NCBI GenBank assembly: GCA_002404795.1
Contig: DHKK01000041.1
Location: 1-7,721 of the forward strand
Source: Clostridiales bacterium UBA4696
GTDB taxonomy: Bacteria; Bacillota; Clostridia; Oscillospirales; Oscillospiraceae
Direction: 5' to 3'
DNA length: 7,721 nucleotides
In this document: in pieces, positions 1-6,184 of the stretch
Position numbering within the stretch: the stretch's first letter is position 1
How the letters are laid out: each line of letters opens with the position of its first letter
Notes under the pieces: model-generated
The model's database searches: none
Told to the model about the DNA's origin: nothing
The model's input: the letters and a program-made list of their open reading frames with translations, nothing else
Translations under genes and position numbers: made by a program

Positions 1-275
1 CCCATCATCGGGTCCTGGAACACACGGCCGAGGAAGGCCGCGCGCTTATGCTCCGACAGGCCGGTGACGTCGGTGCCATCGATGACGATCTTGCCGCTGT
101 CGATCTGGAAGGAGCCCGCGATGGCGTTCAGCATGGTCGACTTGCCCGCGCCGTTGCCGCCGATGACGGTGACGAAATCGCCGTCGTTGAGGGTCAGGTT
201 CAGATCGTTCAGCGCGGTCTTTGCGTTGACGGTGCCGGGGTTAAAGGTCTTGCACACATGGATGAGTTCAAGCAT
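1..275 (-). CDS. ABC transporter ATP-binding protein, TrpX/YZ-like uptake system (partial, N-terminal 91 residues)
   Basis: This is the energy-coupling ATPase of the transporter encoded by the two genes upstream; it would hydrolyse ATP at the cytoplasmic face of the permease. The N-terminal 91 residues are present and the rest lies beyond the left edge. Seen: a beta-rich start (MLELIHVCKTF), a Walker A motif GGNGAGKST at residues 39-47, and the Q-loop at VFQDPMM (Gln87) just before the cut. The signature motif, Walker B and H-loop would lie outside the window. The start is the ATG at 273-275, preceded by AGGAGG. It overlaps the permease end by 8 bases (ATGCTTGA), which suggests translational coupling. 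Family knowledge: ATPases of this subgroup (COG1101 type) occur with COG4120 permeases and COG2984 binding proteins. The substrate cannot be read from this fragment. Confidence 0.93.
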   Translation of the reverse strand, partial: MLELIHVCKTFNPGTVNAKTALNDLNLTLNDGDFVTVIGGNGAGKSTMLNAIAGSFQIDSGKIVIDGTDVTGLSEHKRAAFLGRVFQDPMM

Positions 276-1197
276 GGTGTGTTTCCTCCTTTTTTGCCTT
301 GCTGCGGAACATCTTGCCCTTCCAGTACGGGATGGCCAGGAACAGCGCGACGATCAGCGCCGTGATGAGCTTGAGGTCGTTTGTGTTGAGGCCAAGCTGC
401 AGGACGATCTGGAGCACGAAATAATAGATCACCGCACCGATCGACACGGCCAGCAGCTTGAGGCCGAAGTTCGTAAAGAGCTTGCCGAAGATGACTTCGC
501 CGATAATGACGGCGGCCAGGCCGATGACGATCGCGCCGCGGCCCATGTTTACATCCGCCGCGCCCTGGAACTGCGCGAGCAGCGCGCCGGACAGGGCGAC
601 AAGGCCGTTGGAGAGCATGAGGCCGAAGACGACGTTCGCGTTCGTGTTGATGCCCTGCGCGCGGGCCATGTTCTGGTTCGCGCCGGTGGCGCGGATGGCA
701 CAGCCGCGCTCCGTGCCGAAGAACCAGTACAGAAGCGCGATCACGGCGAACGTGAAAAGCAGCAGGATCGGCAGCGGATTTTTCAGGCTCAGCTCGCGCA
801 CATAGCGCTGCGAGACCATCAGCGGATATTTATCCACGCCGACGGCCTGATTGGCCTTGCTGTCCATGATGCGCAGGTTGATGGAGTAGAGCGCGAGCTG
901 CGTCAGAATGCCGGAGAGGATCGCGGGGATGCCGCATTTGGTATGGAACATGCCCGTCACAAAGCCGGCCAGCATGCCGCAGGCAAACGCACACAGCAGC
1001 GCCAGCCACGGGTTTACACCCGCGCGGATGAGCATGACGGCGGCCGCGCCGCCGGTGGCGATGGAGCCGTCGACGGTCAGGTCCGCAACGTCGAGAATGC
1101 GGAAGGTGATGTACACGCCGATGGCCATCAGGCCCCAGATGAGGCCCTGAGCCGCCGCACCGGGCAGCGAATTGAGTAGCGCAGAGAGGAAGCTCAT
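268..1197 (-). CDS. ABC transporter permease, TrpY-like (BPD_transp_2 family)
   Basis: A 309-residue integral membrane protein forming the transport channel of an ABC importer. The N-terminus (MSFLSALLNSLPGAAAQGLIWG) runs straight into a membrane segment, and several hydrophobic stretches follow, including one around AVIALLYWFFG and a C-terminal one (LITALIVALFLAIPY), ending in a basic tail (KGKMFRSKAKK). The segment with DLTVDGSIATGGAAA is typical of the LivH/TrpY-like permeases paired with TrpX-type binding proteins. The reading frame stays open upstream to 1428, but that would run into the binding-protein gene. The ATG at 1195-1197 is preferred because AAGGAG lies 7 bases before it; the ATG at 1201-1203 is too close to that site. 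The gene is second in the operon and overlaps the ATPase gene by 8 bases. Likely substrates in this family are aromatic amino acids or related small molecules, but the sequence does not decide this. Confidence 0.92.
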   Translation of the reverse strand: MSFLSALLNSLPGAAAQGLIWGLMAIGVYITFRILDVADLTVDGSIATGGAAAVMLIRAGVNPWLALLCAFACGMLAGFVTGMFHTKCGIPAILSGILTQLALYSINLRIMDSKANQAVGVDKYPLMVSQRYVRELSLKNPLPILLLFTFAVIALLYWFFGTERGCAIRATGANQNMARAQGINTNANVVFGLMLSNGLVALSGALLAQFQGAADVNMGRGAIVIGLAAVIIGEVIFGKLFTNFGLKLLAVSIGAVIYYFVLQIVLQLGLNTNDLKLITALIVALFLAIPYWKGKMFRSKAKKEETHHA

Positions 1198-1221
1198 AAT
1201 CATTCTCCTTGTCAGTCTGCG

Positions 1222-1267
1222 CCTGCAATCGGCCGGCAAAGGGTTCCGGTTATCGGCCGATTGCAGG
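1222..1267 (-). promoter_or_regulatory. Intercistronic hairpin 2, between binding protein and permease
   Basis: Perfect 14-base inverted repeat: CCTGCAATCGGCCG at 1222-1235 and its complement at 1254-1267, with an 18-base loop. In the transporter mRNA it lies just upstream of the permease ribosome binding site. There is no T-run after it on the minus strand, so it is not a standard intrinsic terminator. It may limit exonuclease decay or moderate expression of permease and ATPase relative to the binding protein (inference). Confidence 0.7.
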
Positions 1268-1291
1268 GGCAAACGGTTTTTTGCAGTTCTG

Positions 1292-1319
1292 CCGGTCACG
1301 GGCATTCGCCCGTGACCGG
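1292..1319 (-). promoter_or_regulatory. Intercistronic hairpin 1, just after the binding-protein stop
   Basis: Perfect 12-base inverted repeat, CCGGTCACGGGC at 1292-1303 and its complement at 1308-1319, with a 4-base loop. It begins 14 bases after the stop codon of the substrate-binding protein. The following minus-strand sequence is A-rich, not T-rich, so release of polymerase is not expected. A GC-rich hairpin directly behind a binding-protein gene is a common way of stabilising that part of an ABC importer mRNA, giving excess binding protein; that role is inferred here. Confidence 0.7.
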
Positions 1320-1333
1320 TCAACGTGTCAGAT

Positions 1334-2374
1334 TCAGCCGTCGATCGCCTCATAGCCATCGAGCGGGGTGATGCCGAGCTGCTCGCAGACGGAGGGGTTA
1401 TATTTCGGAGTCGCGTCGGTGAACTCAATCGGCATTTCGGAGATGTTTGCCTCGCCGGTGAGGACCTTGACCGCCATCTTGCCGGTGGTCACGCCGAGAT
1501 CGTAGTAGCTGATGGACAGCGTCGCCACGCCGCAGCCGCGGCAGATGCCCTCTTCGCCGCAGATGGCAGGAACGCCGGCGGGGATCAGAACATTGGCAAT
1601 GGCCTCGGTGTTGGAGGCGGCGGTGTTATCGGTCGGGATGTAGACAACGTCGGAGAAGTCAGCGGCCTTCTGGGTCACGGAGGAGACGTCGTTGCTGTCG
1701 GTGAAGGCGAACTCTTCGCAGGTCACGCCCTGGGTCTCGAGCGCCTTGCGCACCTCGTCGATCTGATAGCGGGAGTTCGGCTCGGCGGAGCAGAACAGCA
1801 GGCCGACGGTCTTGGTCTCGGGGAACCAGTCGAGGATCATCTGTGCCTGTGCCTGCAGGTCAGCCAGGTCGGACGTGCCGGAGACATTGCCGCCGACAGT
1901 ACCGTTGAAGTCATCGATATCCAGCGCGACACCATAGGCCGTGATGGACGTGCCGAGGATGGGGATATCGGCCGTGGCAGAGACGGCAGCGGTCAGGGCC
2001 GGAGTGGCGTTGGCCATGATGAGGTCCACGCCCTTGGAGACAAAGCCGTTGACGATCGTGCCGCAGTTGACAGAGTCGCCGGAGGCGTTCTGCACGTCGA
2101 CGGTGACGGCATCACCAAGTTCTTCTTTCAGCGCGTCGATAAAGCCCTGAGTCGCGGCGTCGAGCGCCTCATGCTGGACCAGCTGGCAGACGCCGACGGT
2201 GTAGGTCTTACCGCTCTCGGCCGGAGCCTCAGCGGGTTCTTCGGAGGAAGTTTCTGTGGTCTCAGTGGTCTCGGTGGACGCGGCAGCGTCCGTGGCGGCA
2301 GGCTGGCTGGAGGCACAGGCGGCGAGGCTCAGGACCATGACGAGCGCCAGAAGCAGTGCAAGCATCTTTTTCAT
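1334..2374 (-). CDS. ABC transporter substrate-binding lipoprotein, TrpX-like (ABC_sub_bind family)
   Basis: A 346-residue lipoprotein that would be anchored on the outer face of the membrane and deliver substrate to the permease encoded next. Residues 1-19 form a lipoprotein signal peptide (MKKMLALLLALVMVLSLAA) with lipobox LAAC and the lipidated Cys at position 20. Residues 21-54 are a low-complexity Thr/Glu/Ala linker with repeated ETT units. The mature domain starts with KTYTVGVCQLVQHEALDAA, the typical opening of the ABC_sub_bind (PF04392, COG2984) family, and the two-lobed periplasmic-binding fold follows. Family knowledge: characterised relatives bind tryptophan or other aromatic amino acids, but many are unassigned. 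The start has AAGGAG 9 bases upstream. It is the first structural gene of the operon. No good separate promoter is visible in the 46 bases between the upstream terminator and this start, so it may depend on read-through from 2643-2671. Confidence 0.94.
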   Translation of the reverse strand: MKKMLALLLALVMVLSLAACASSQPAATDAAASTETTETTETSSEEPAEAPAESGKTYTVGVCQLVQHEALDAATQGFIDALKEELGDAVTVDVQNASGDSVNCGTIVNGFVSKGVDLIMANATPALTAAVSATADIPILGTSITAYGVALDIDDFNGTVGGNVSGTSDLADLQAQAQMILDWFPETKTVGLLFCSAEPNSRYQIDEVRKALETQGVTCEEFAFTDSNDVSSVTQKAADFSDVVYIPTDNTAASNTEAIANVLIPAGVPAICGEEGICRGCGVATLSISYYDLGVTTGKMAVKVLTGEANISEMPIEFTDATPKYNPSVCEQLGITPLDGYEAIDG

Positions 2375-2410
2375 GATAAATTGCTCCTTTTTCTGATTAC
2401 AGTTGAATTT

Positions 2411-2453
2411 TTAAAACAAAAAGGAGGCTCTGTCCGCGGAACAGAGCCTCCTT
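2411..2453 (-). terminator. Strong intrinsic terminator between the 38-codon ORF and the transporter operon
   Basis: A 13-base perfect stem (AAGGAGGCTCTGT and complement, 2441-2453 with 2421-2433) with a 7-base loop containing CCGCGG. On the minus strand the stem is followed by TTTGTTTT. It ends transcripts coming from the 38-codon ORF 25 bases after its stop codon. Because it also lies in front of the substrate-binding protein gene, it may act as an attenuator of the transporter operon. No T-box consensus was found in front of it. Confidence 0.88.
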
Positions 2454-2477
2454 CTGGTTACGAAGAAAAACACCGGT

Positions 2478-2594
2478 CTATACGGACAGTCTCTTTTTTT
2501 GCGCGCGGTAATACAGGCCCGTGATCTGCTCGCGGGCCTCAATAAAGAGGAAGCTCATCTGGATGGACTTGTTGTTCGGATAACGCTTGGCCAT
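2478..2594 (-). CDS. 38-residue basic small protein or leader peptide, unknown function
   Basis: I do not recognise this protein. It begins MAKRYPNNKSIQMSFLF and ends in GLYYRAQKKRLSV; eight of 38 residues are Lys or Arg. There is no signal peptide and no clear membrane segment. Support for real translation: AAAGGAG lies 6 bases before the ATG at 2592-2594, and a near-consensus sigma70 promoter and a terminator flank it exactly. The frame stays open upstream to 2720, but that extension passes through the promoter and has no ribosome binding site. It could be an independent small protein. It could also be the leader peptide of the downstream transporter operon: it carries a Tyr-Tyr pair ten residues from the end, and the bases encoding Leu36-Ser37 (CTGTCCG) can pair with part of the terminator. 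Both readings are open. Confidence 0.6.
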   Translation of the reverse strand: MAKRYPNNKSIQMSFLFIEAREQITGLYYRAQKKRLSV

Positions 2595-2642
2595 GATAAG
2601 CTCCTTTCTGCCGCGCGCGGCGGCGTCCTTTTGATGTTTGCT

Positions 2643-2671
2643 ACTATACTGCTTTAAATGCGCAAAGTCAA
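2643..2671 (-). promoter_or_regulatory. Sigma70 promoter for the 38-codon ORF (and perhaps the transporter operon)
   Basis: On the minus strand, -35 TTGACT (2666-2671) and -10 TATAGT (2643-2648) are separated by exactly 17 bases. Transcription would start near 2636, giving a leader of about 40 bases before the ATG at 2594 that includes a short GC-rich inverted repeat. This is the best promoter match on the minus strand of the left half. Confidence 0.8.
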
Positions 2672-2713
2672 TCGTGAATCCGCCAAATTGTCCTTGCTTT
2701 TTTCCGCATCGTT

Positions 2714-2761
2714 TGTGCATTCCGCAAAATGCACACTGCCCGCCTCCGTGGGGAGGCGGGC
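2714..2761 (-). terminator. Tandem hairpins after the LysR-type gene (weak terminator)
   Basis: A perfect 10-base GC-rich stem (GCCCGCCTCC at 2738-2747 with 2752-2761, loop GTGG) starts 14 bases after the regulator's stop. It is followed on the minus strand by only a short T-run (ATTTTG). A second stem of 8 bases (2714-2721 with 2728-2735) comes next. Together they probably end or reduce transcription from the regulator before the downstream promoter. The weak T-tract keeps confidence moderate. Confidence 0.55.
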
Positions 2762-2774
2762 GGCAATTCGTTCG

Positions 2775-3707
2775 TCAGACGTTGGTAAAGTGGTAGGAAT
2801 GGCCGATATCGTAGGTCATTTTGTCGCTTTCGGAGATGAAATCCATGAAGCGGTTGGCCGCGGAGGTCGGCGAGACGTCGCGCAGCGTGCACATGCAGAC
2901 CGAGCGCGGCGGGATCTCAAACGCTGTGCGGACCGGCAGGATCACGCCCCGGCCGAGGCCGGACTGCGAAAATTCCTCCGTCACGCACGCGACGCCAAGG
3001 CCGATCCGCGCCAGCGAGATGAGCAGGTTGTGCGAGCCGAGCTCGATCTCCGGCTTCAGGCTGACGCCGTGCTGCTGGAAATACTGCTCGACATAGGCGC
3101 GGGAGCTCGCCTTGCGCTCGAGCAGGATGAGCGGGAAGGCCGCGATCTCCTCGAGCGTGTGGGCGTGATCAAAATCACAGTCGTAATTCGGCGCGGCGAC
3201 GAAGATCTGGTGGGTATCGAAGCAGTGGCGAATGGAATAGGCGTCCTTGTCCTTCGGCTCGCTGGCAAAGGCGATGTCGACCTGCCCCGCGTGCAGATAG
3301 TCGAGGACCATCTGGCTCGTGCCGTTGAGGATGCGGATCTGGATGGCCGGATAGTTCTGATGAAAGGCCTCGAGCCGGGAGACCAGATAGGTCTTCGTCA
3401 CCGTGTCGCTCGCGCCGATGATCAGCTCGCCCGTGAGCAGCTGGCGCGACTGCGCGAGCTTTTCCTCACCGCACTGGATGAGGCCGAGGCCGTGCGAGAC
3501 ATAGTCCAGCAGCATCTTCCCCTCGCTCGTCAGCACGACGCCTCGCGTGCTTCTGGAAAACAGCCGGACCTGCAGCTGCTCTTCGAGCTGCTTGATGGAC
3601 TGGCTGACCGCAGACTGGGAGATATACAGATTCTGCGCCGCAGCGGAGATATTGCCCATGCGGGCGACCTCCTGAAAGACGCGGTAAAGCTCCAATTTGA
3701 CTGCCAT
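2775..3707 (-). CDS. LysR-type transcriptional regulator
   Basis: A 310-residue DNA-binding regulator. Residues 1-60 form the typical LysR winged helix-turn-helix (LYRVFQEVARMGNISAAAQ, then LYISQSAVSQSIKQLEEQL and LFSRSTRGVVLT). A linker helix follows, and residues from about 92 (GELIIGASDTVTKTYLV) to 290 form the two-lobed effector-binding domain. Length is normal for the family. The start ATG (3705-3707) has AGGAGG 5 bases upstream. It diverges from xpt-guaA, and two overlapping palindromes lie 24-50 bases upstream of its start, so autoregulation and control of the divergent promoter are both likely by family habit. It is also co-directional with the ABC operon downstream, which is a second candidate target. 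The effector cannot be told from sequence. Confidence 0.94.
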   Translation of the reverse strand: MAVKLELYRVFQEVARMGNISAAAQNLYISQSAVSQSIKQLEEQLQVRLFSRSTRGVVLTSEGKMLLDYVSHGLGLIQCGEEKLAQSRQLLTGELIIGASDTVTKTYLVSRLEAFHQNYPAIQIRILNGTSQMVLDYLHAGQVDIAFASEPKDKDAYSIRHCFDTHQIFVAAPNYDCDFDHAHTLEEIAAFPLILLERKASSRAYVEQYFQQHGVSLKPEIELGSHNLLISLARIGLGVACVTEEFSQSGLGRGVILPVRTAFEIPPRSVCMCTLRDVSPTSAANRFMDFISESDKMTYDIGHSYHFTNV

Positions 3708-3730
3708 AGCTGCCTCCTGTCATTACGTTT

Positions 3731-3757
3731 ATTAATGGAGTTAATCGCAACGATTAA
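3731..3757. promoter_or_regulatory. Putative LysR-type operator: two overlapping palindromes
   Basis: ATTAATGGAGTTAAT (3731-3745) is a 5-base inverted repeat with a 5-base spacer and contains the T-N11-A spacing typical of LysR-type boxes. It shares TTAAT with TTAATCGCAACGATTAA (3741-3757), a perfect 7-base inverted repeat with a 3-base spacer. A further copy of the half-site CAACGATTA (3748-3756) occurs at 3784-3792 and overlaps the -10 box of the divergent promoter. Binding by the adjacent regulator is inferred from position and symmetry. Confidence 0.6.
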
Positions 3758-3767
3758 AAACATCTAT

Positions 3768-3796
3768 TTTACTTATTATCCGACAACGATTATAAT
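3768..3796 (+). promoter_or_regulatory. Sigma70 promoter for xpt-guaA
   Basis: A consensus -10 TATAAT (3791-3796) lies 17 bases after TTTACT (3768-3773), which matches 4 of 6 positions of TTGACA. The predicted start near 3803 places the riboswitch aptamer about 40 bases into the transcript. The -10 box overlaps a repeat of the putative LysR half-site. Confidence 0.75.
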
Positions 3797-3842
3797 ATGC
3801 CCAAGATGAAAAGTCCAGCATGAAATCAAGTTCATACAGTTG

Positions 3843-3906
3843 CCAATATAGTTCCGGATACATGGCCCGGATGTTTCTACCGCAGCGCCAGAGCTGCGAC
3901 TATTGG
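3843..3906 (+). promoter_or_regulatory. Guanine-class purine riboswitch aptamer
   Basis: A three-way junction aptamer fitting the purine riboswitch consensus. P1 is CCAATA (3843-3848) with TATTGG (3901-3906). P2 is built on TCCGG/CCGGA and its loop ends in ATGG. The conserved joining segment GTTTCTACC follows. P3 is CGCAGC/GCTGCG, and the joining segment GACTAT carries the ligand-specifying base. That base (position 74 of the B. subtilis xpt aptamer) is C, which specifies guanine or hypoxanthine/xanthine rather than adenine. Loop GG and CC pairs for the L2-L3 kissing contact are present; loop 3 is one base shorter than in B. subtilis xpt, as I recall that sequence. Binding of guanine would stabilise P1 and favour the terminator that follows, turning off xpt-guaA. 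Confidence 0.93.
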
Positions 3907-3911
3907 AAGTT

Positions 3912-3949
3912 CGCACACGCAGGTCGTCTGTTCCTGCGCGCGGCTTTTT
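3912..3949 (+). terminator. Riboswitch expression-platform terminator
   Basis: An imperfect stem with a perfect 6-base core (CGCAGG with CCTGCG; 3918-3923 with 3933-3938), extended by interrupted pairs outwards, is followed by TTTTT at 3945-3949. An alternative hairpin, TGCGA (3895-3899) with TCGCA (3911-3915), would consume the 3' strands of P3 and P1 and the foot of the terminator. That makes it a plausible antiterminator for the ligand-free state. The fold is read by eye. Confidence 0.7.
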
Positions 3950-4009
3950 GTCATTGGCAGCAGGTATATCCCCCGCTGTCTATTTTTTATTATGTTTTTG
4001 GAGGAAGCT

Positions 4010-4591
4010 ATGCAGGAGCTGAAGGATCGCATCGTCAAGGAGGGCAAGATTCTGCCCGGAAACATTGTAAAGGTCGACGGGTTTCTCAACCACCGCGTCG
4101 ACTGTGCGTTTATGGGACGCATCGCTGATGAATTCCAGAAATTCTTTGATCTCGACAAAGTAGATCTCATTCTGACAGCTGAAGCCAGCGGCATTGCCCT
4201 TTCCGCGATCTGCGCGTACCGGTACGGCAAGCCCATGGTGTATGCGAAAAAGGCCAAGAGCGACAACATCGAGGGCGGCCTGTATCAGAGTGAGATCTTT
4301 TCCTATACCTACAAGAAGAAGGTCACGCTGCTCGTCTCCAAGGAATGGCTGCACCCGGGCGACCGCGTGCTCGTGATCGACGATTTCCTTGCCCGCGGCG
4401 AAGCGCTGCGCGGCCTCTGCGAGATCGTCCAGGCCGCCGGCGCTGAGCTGGTCGGCATCGGCTGCGCCGTGGAAAAGGGCTTCCAGGGCGGCGGCGACAA
4501 GCTCCGCGCAGCGGGCGTCAACCTGCATTCGCTCGCCATCATCGAAAGCGCAGAGCCGGGCAACATCGTCTTCCGTGAGGAGGAGGCATAA
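4010..4591 (+). CDS. xpt: Xanthine phosphoribosyltransferase
   Basis: Cytoplasmic purine-salvage enzyme of 193 residues that converts xanthine and PRPP to XMP. The opening (MQELKDRIVKEGKILPGNIVKVDGF, with LNHRVD next) matches the Xpt family, including its Leu-Asn-His signature. The PRPP-binding motif VLVIDDFLARG is at residues 120-130, and EASGIA near residue 60 fits the active-site region. The ATG at 4010 is chosen over the in-frame ATG at 3992 because GGAGG lies 5 bases before it and Xpt proteins start at this point. The stop (TAATG) overlaps the guaA start by one base. With guaA it makes a two-step xanthine-to-GMP route. Control is by the guanine riboswitch just upstream. Confidence 0.96.
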   Translation: MQELKDRIVKEGKILPGNIVKVDGFLNHRVDCAFMGRIADEFQKFFDLDKVDLILTAEASGIALSAICAYRYGKPMVYAKKAKSDNIEGGLYQSEIFSYTYKKKVTLLVSKEWLHPGDRVLVIDDFLARGEALRGLCEIVQAAGAELVGIGCAVEKGFQGGGDKLRAAGVNLHSLAIIESAEPGNIVFREEEA

Positions 4592-6126
4592 TGGAAACTA
4601 TCCTCATTCTGGATTTCGGCGCCCAGTACAGCCAGCTCATCGCACGCCGCGTGCGTGAGCAGAACGTCTACTGCGAGGTCAAGCCCTGCTCCATCTCCCC
4701 TGACGAGATCCGGAAGCTTGCCCCCATCGGCATCATCCTGTCCGGCGGCCCGCAGAGCGTCTATGAATCTGTTTCCCTGCACGTGGATCCTGCGCTGTTT
4801 TCGCTCGGGATCCCCGTTCTTGGCATCTGTTATGGATGCCAGCTCATGGCATATTCGCTGGGTGGCACCGTTGCAGCAGCGACGGAAGCGACCGCCCGCG
4901 AATATGGCAAGACGCTGACCGAGTTTGACACCCAGAGCGCCATCTTCCAGGGCCTGCCCGCGTCCTCCGTGACGTGGATGAGCCACGGCGACTACATCTC
5001 GCAGGTCCCCGACGGCTTCACCGTCACTGCGAAGACCGCCGTCTGCCCGACGGCCGCTATGGCCTGCCCGGAAAAGAAGCTCTACGGCGTGCAGTTCCAT
5101 CCGGAAGTGCAGCATACCGTCCAGGGCAGCGAGATTTTGCGCCGGTTCCTCTATTCCGTCTGCGGCGCCTCCGGCGACTGGACCATGGCAGATTACCGCC
5201 AGACTGCCATCCGCGTCATCCGCGAAAAGGTCGGCTCCGGCCGCGCGCTGCTGGCGCTGTCTGGCGGCGTGGACTCCTCTGTCGCTGCCGCGCTCATGGC
5301 CGAGGCCATCGGCAGCCAGCTCACCTGCGTGTTTGTCGACCACGGTCTCATGCGCAAGAATGAGGGCGACGAGGTCGAAGCTGCCTTCGGCAAATGGGAT
5401 ATCCACTTCATCCGCGTCAATGCGGAGGAACGTTTCCTTTCGAAGCTCGCCGGCGTCACCGATCCGGAGACGAAGCGCAAGATCATCGGCGAGGAATTCA
5501 TCCGCGTATTTGAGGCAGAAGCCAAGAAGATCGGCGCTGTCGATTATCTTGTGCAGGGTACGATCTATCCGGACGTCATCGAATCCGGCCTTGGCAAGTC
5601 CGCGGTGATCAAGAGCCACCACAACGTCGGCGGTCTGCCCGACTATGTCGATTTCAAGGAGATCATCGAGCCGCTGCGGATGCTCTTCAAAGACGAGGTG
5701 CGGCAGCTCGGCCGCGAGCTGGAGCTGCCGGAGTATCTGGTCATGCGCCAGCCCTTCCCCGGCCCGGGTCTTGCCATCCGCGTCATCGGCGATATCACGA
5801 AGGAAAAGCTCGACACGCTGCGCGACGCCGACTTCATCTTCCGCGACGAGATCTCCAAGGCTGGACTCGACCGCAGTCTCAGCCAGTATTTCGCGGTCCT
5901 CACCTCCATGCGCTCCGTCGGCGTCATGGGCGACGGACGGACGTATGACTATACACTGGCACTGCGCGCCGTCAATACGAGCGACTTCATGACCGCCGAC
6001 TGGTCCCGCATCCCCTACGACGTGCTCGACCGCATCTCCGTCCGCATCGTCAACGAAGTCCGCGGCATCAACCGCATCTGCTACGACATCACCAGCAAAC
6101 CCCCCGCAACGATCGAGTGGGAATAA
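4591..6126 (+). CDS. guaA: GMP synthase (glutamine-hydrolysing)
   Basis: Complete 511-residue cytoplasmic enzyme that aminates XMP to GMP using ATP and glutamine-derived ammonia. Residues 1-195 are the class I glutamine amidotransferase domain with nucleophile Cys80 (LGICYGCQLMAY) and the His170/Glu172 pair (QFHPEV). Residues 200-390 are the ATP pyrophosphatase domain with P-loop SGGVDSS at 224-230. The C-terminal dimerisation domain ends in the conserved KPPATIEWE. All key residues are present. The ATG at 4591 has GAGGAGG upstream and overlaps the xpt stop, so the two genes are translationally coupled and share the guanine riboswitch. The conserved 3' end of guaA is a known integration target for genomic islands, which matters for the accessory genes that follow. 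Confidence 0.98.
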   Translation: METILILDFGAQYSQLIARRVREQNVYCEVKPCSISPDEIRKLAPIGIILSGGPQSVYESVSLHVDPALFSLGIPVLGICYGCQLMAYSLGGTVAAATEATAREYGKTLTEFDTQSAIFQGLPASSVTWMSHGDYISQVPDGFTVTAKTAVCPTAAMACPEKKLYGVQFHPEVQHTVQGSEILRRFLYSVCGASGDWTMADYRQTAIRVIREKVGSGRALLALSGGVDSSVAAALMAEAIGSQLTCVFVDHGLMRKNEGDEVEAAFGKWDIHFIRVNAEERFLSKLAGVTDPETKRKIIGEEFIRVFEAEAKKIGAVDYLVQGTIYPDVIESGLGKSAVIKSHHNVGGLPDYVDFKEIIEPLRMLFKDEVRQLGRELELPEYLVMRQPFPGPGLAIRVIGDITKEKLDTLRDADFIFRDEISKAGLDRSLSQYFAVLTSMRSVGVMGDGRTYDYTLALRAVNTSDFMTADWSRIPYDVLDRISVRIVNEVRGINRICYDITSKPPATIEWE

Positions 6127-6132
6127 TATCCG

Positions 6133-6177
6133 AAATCCCCGGAGCCCTTGGAAACACAGGGTCCCGGGGATTTTTTT
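6133..6177 (+). terminator. Intrinsic terminator of xpt-guaA
   Basis: AAATCCCCGG (6133-6142) pairs with CCGGGGATTT (6164-6173); an inner CCCT/AGGG pairing extends the stem, and the T-run 6171-6177 follows. It begins six bases after the guaA stop codon. Confidence 0.92.
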
Positions 6178-6184
6178 CGTTCTC

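Noticed and set aside
64..1179. Long open frame on the plus strand opposite the transporter genes
   Set aside because: It is antisense to a well-supported permease and ATPase, its translation is low-complexity in charged residues, and it has no ribosome binding site. It results from high GC content.
1222..1281. Plus-strand terminator formed by the 1222-1267 hairpin and the T-run at 1276-1281
   Set aside because: The T-run is 8 bases away from the stem and no plus-strand gene ends here.
1325..2524. Plus-strand open frame of about 400 codons opposite the binding-protein gene
   Set aside because: Its Gly/Asp/Val-rich translation resembles no protein family and it mirrors the binding-protein gene codon by codon.
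2375..2600. T-box riboswitch in front of the TrpX-like operon
   Set aside because: Relatives of this operon can be T-box controlled, so I looked for the AGGGTGGNACCGCG core on the minus strand. Only a CCGCGG in the terminator loop is present, with no specifier stem.
2658..3809. Plus-strand open frame opposite the LysR-type gene
   Set aside because: Shadow of the regulator; no start signal and no family features, while the minus-strand product is unmistakable.
3992..4009. Upstream ATG as the start of xpt
   Set aside because: It would add six residues, places the strong GGAGG inside the coding sequence, and does not match the family N-terminus.
4309..5622. Minus-strand open frame of 437 codons opposite xpt and guaA
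   Set aside because: It spans the junction of two certain genes on the other strand and has no start signal or recognisable domain.
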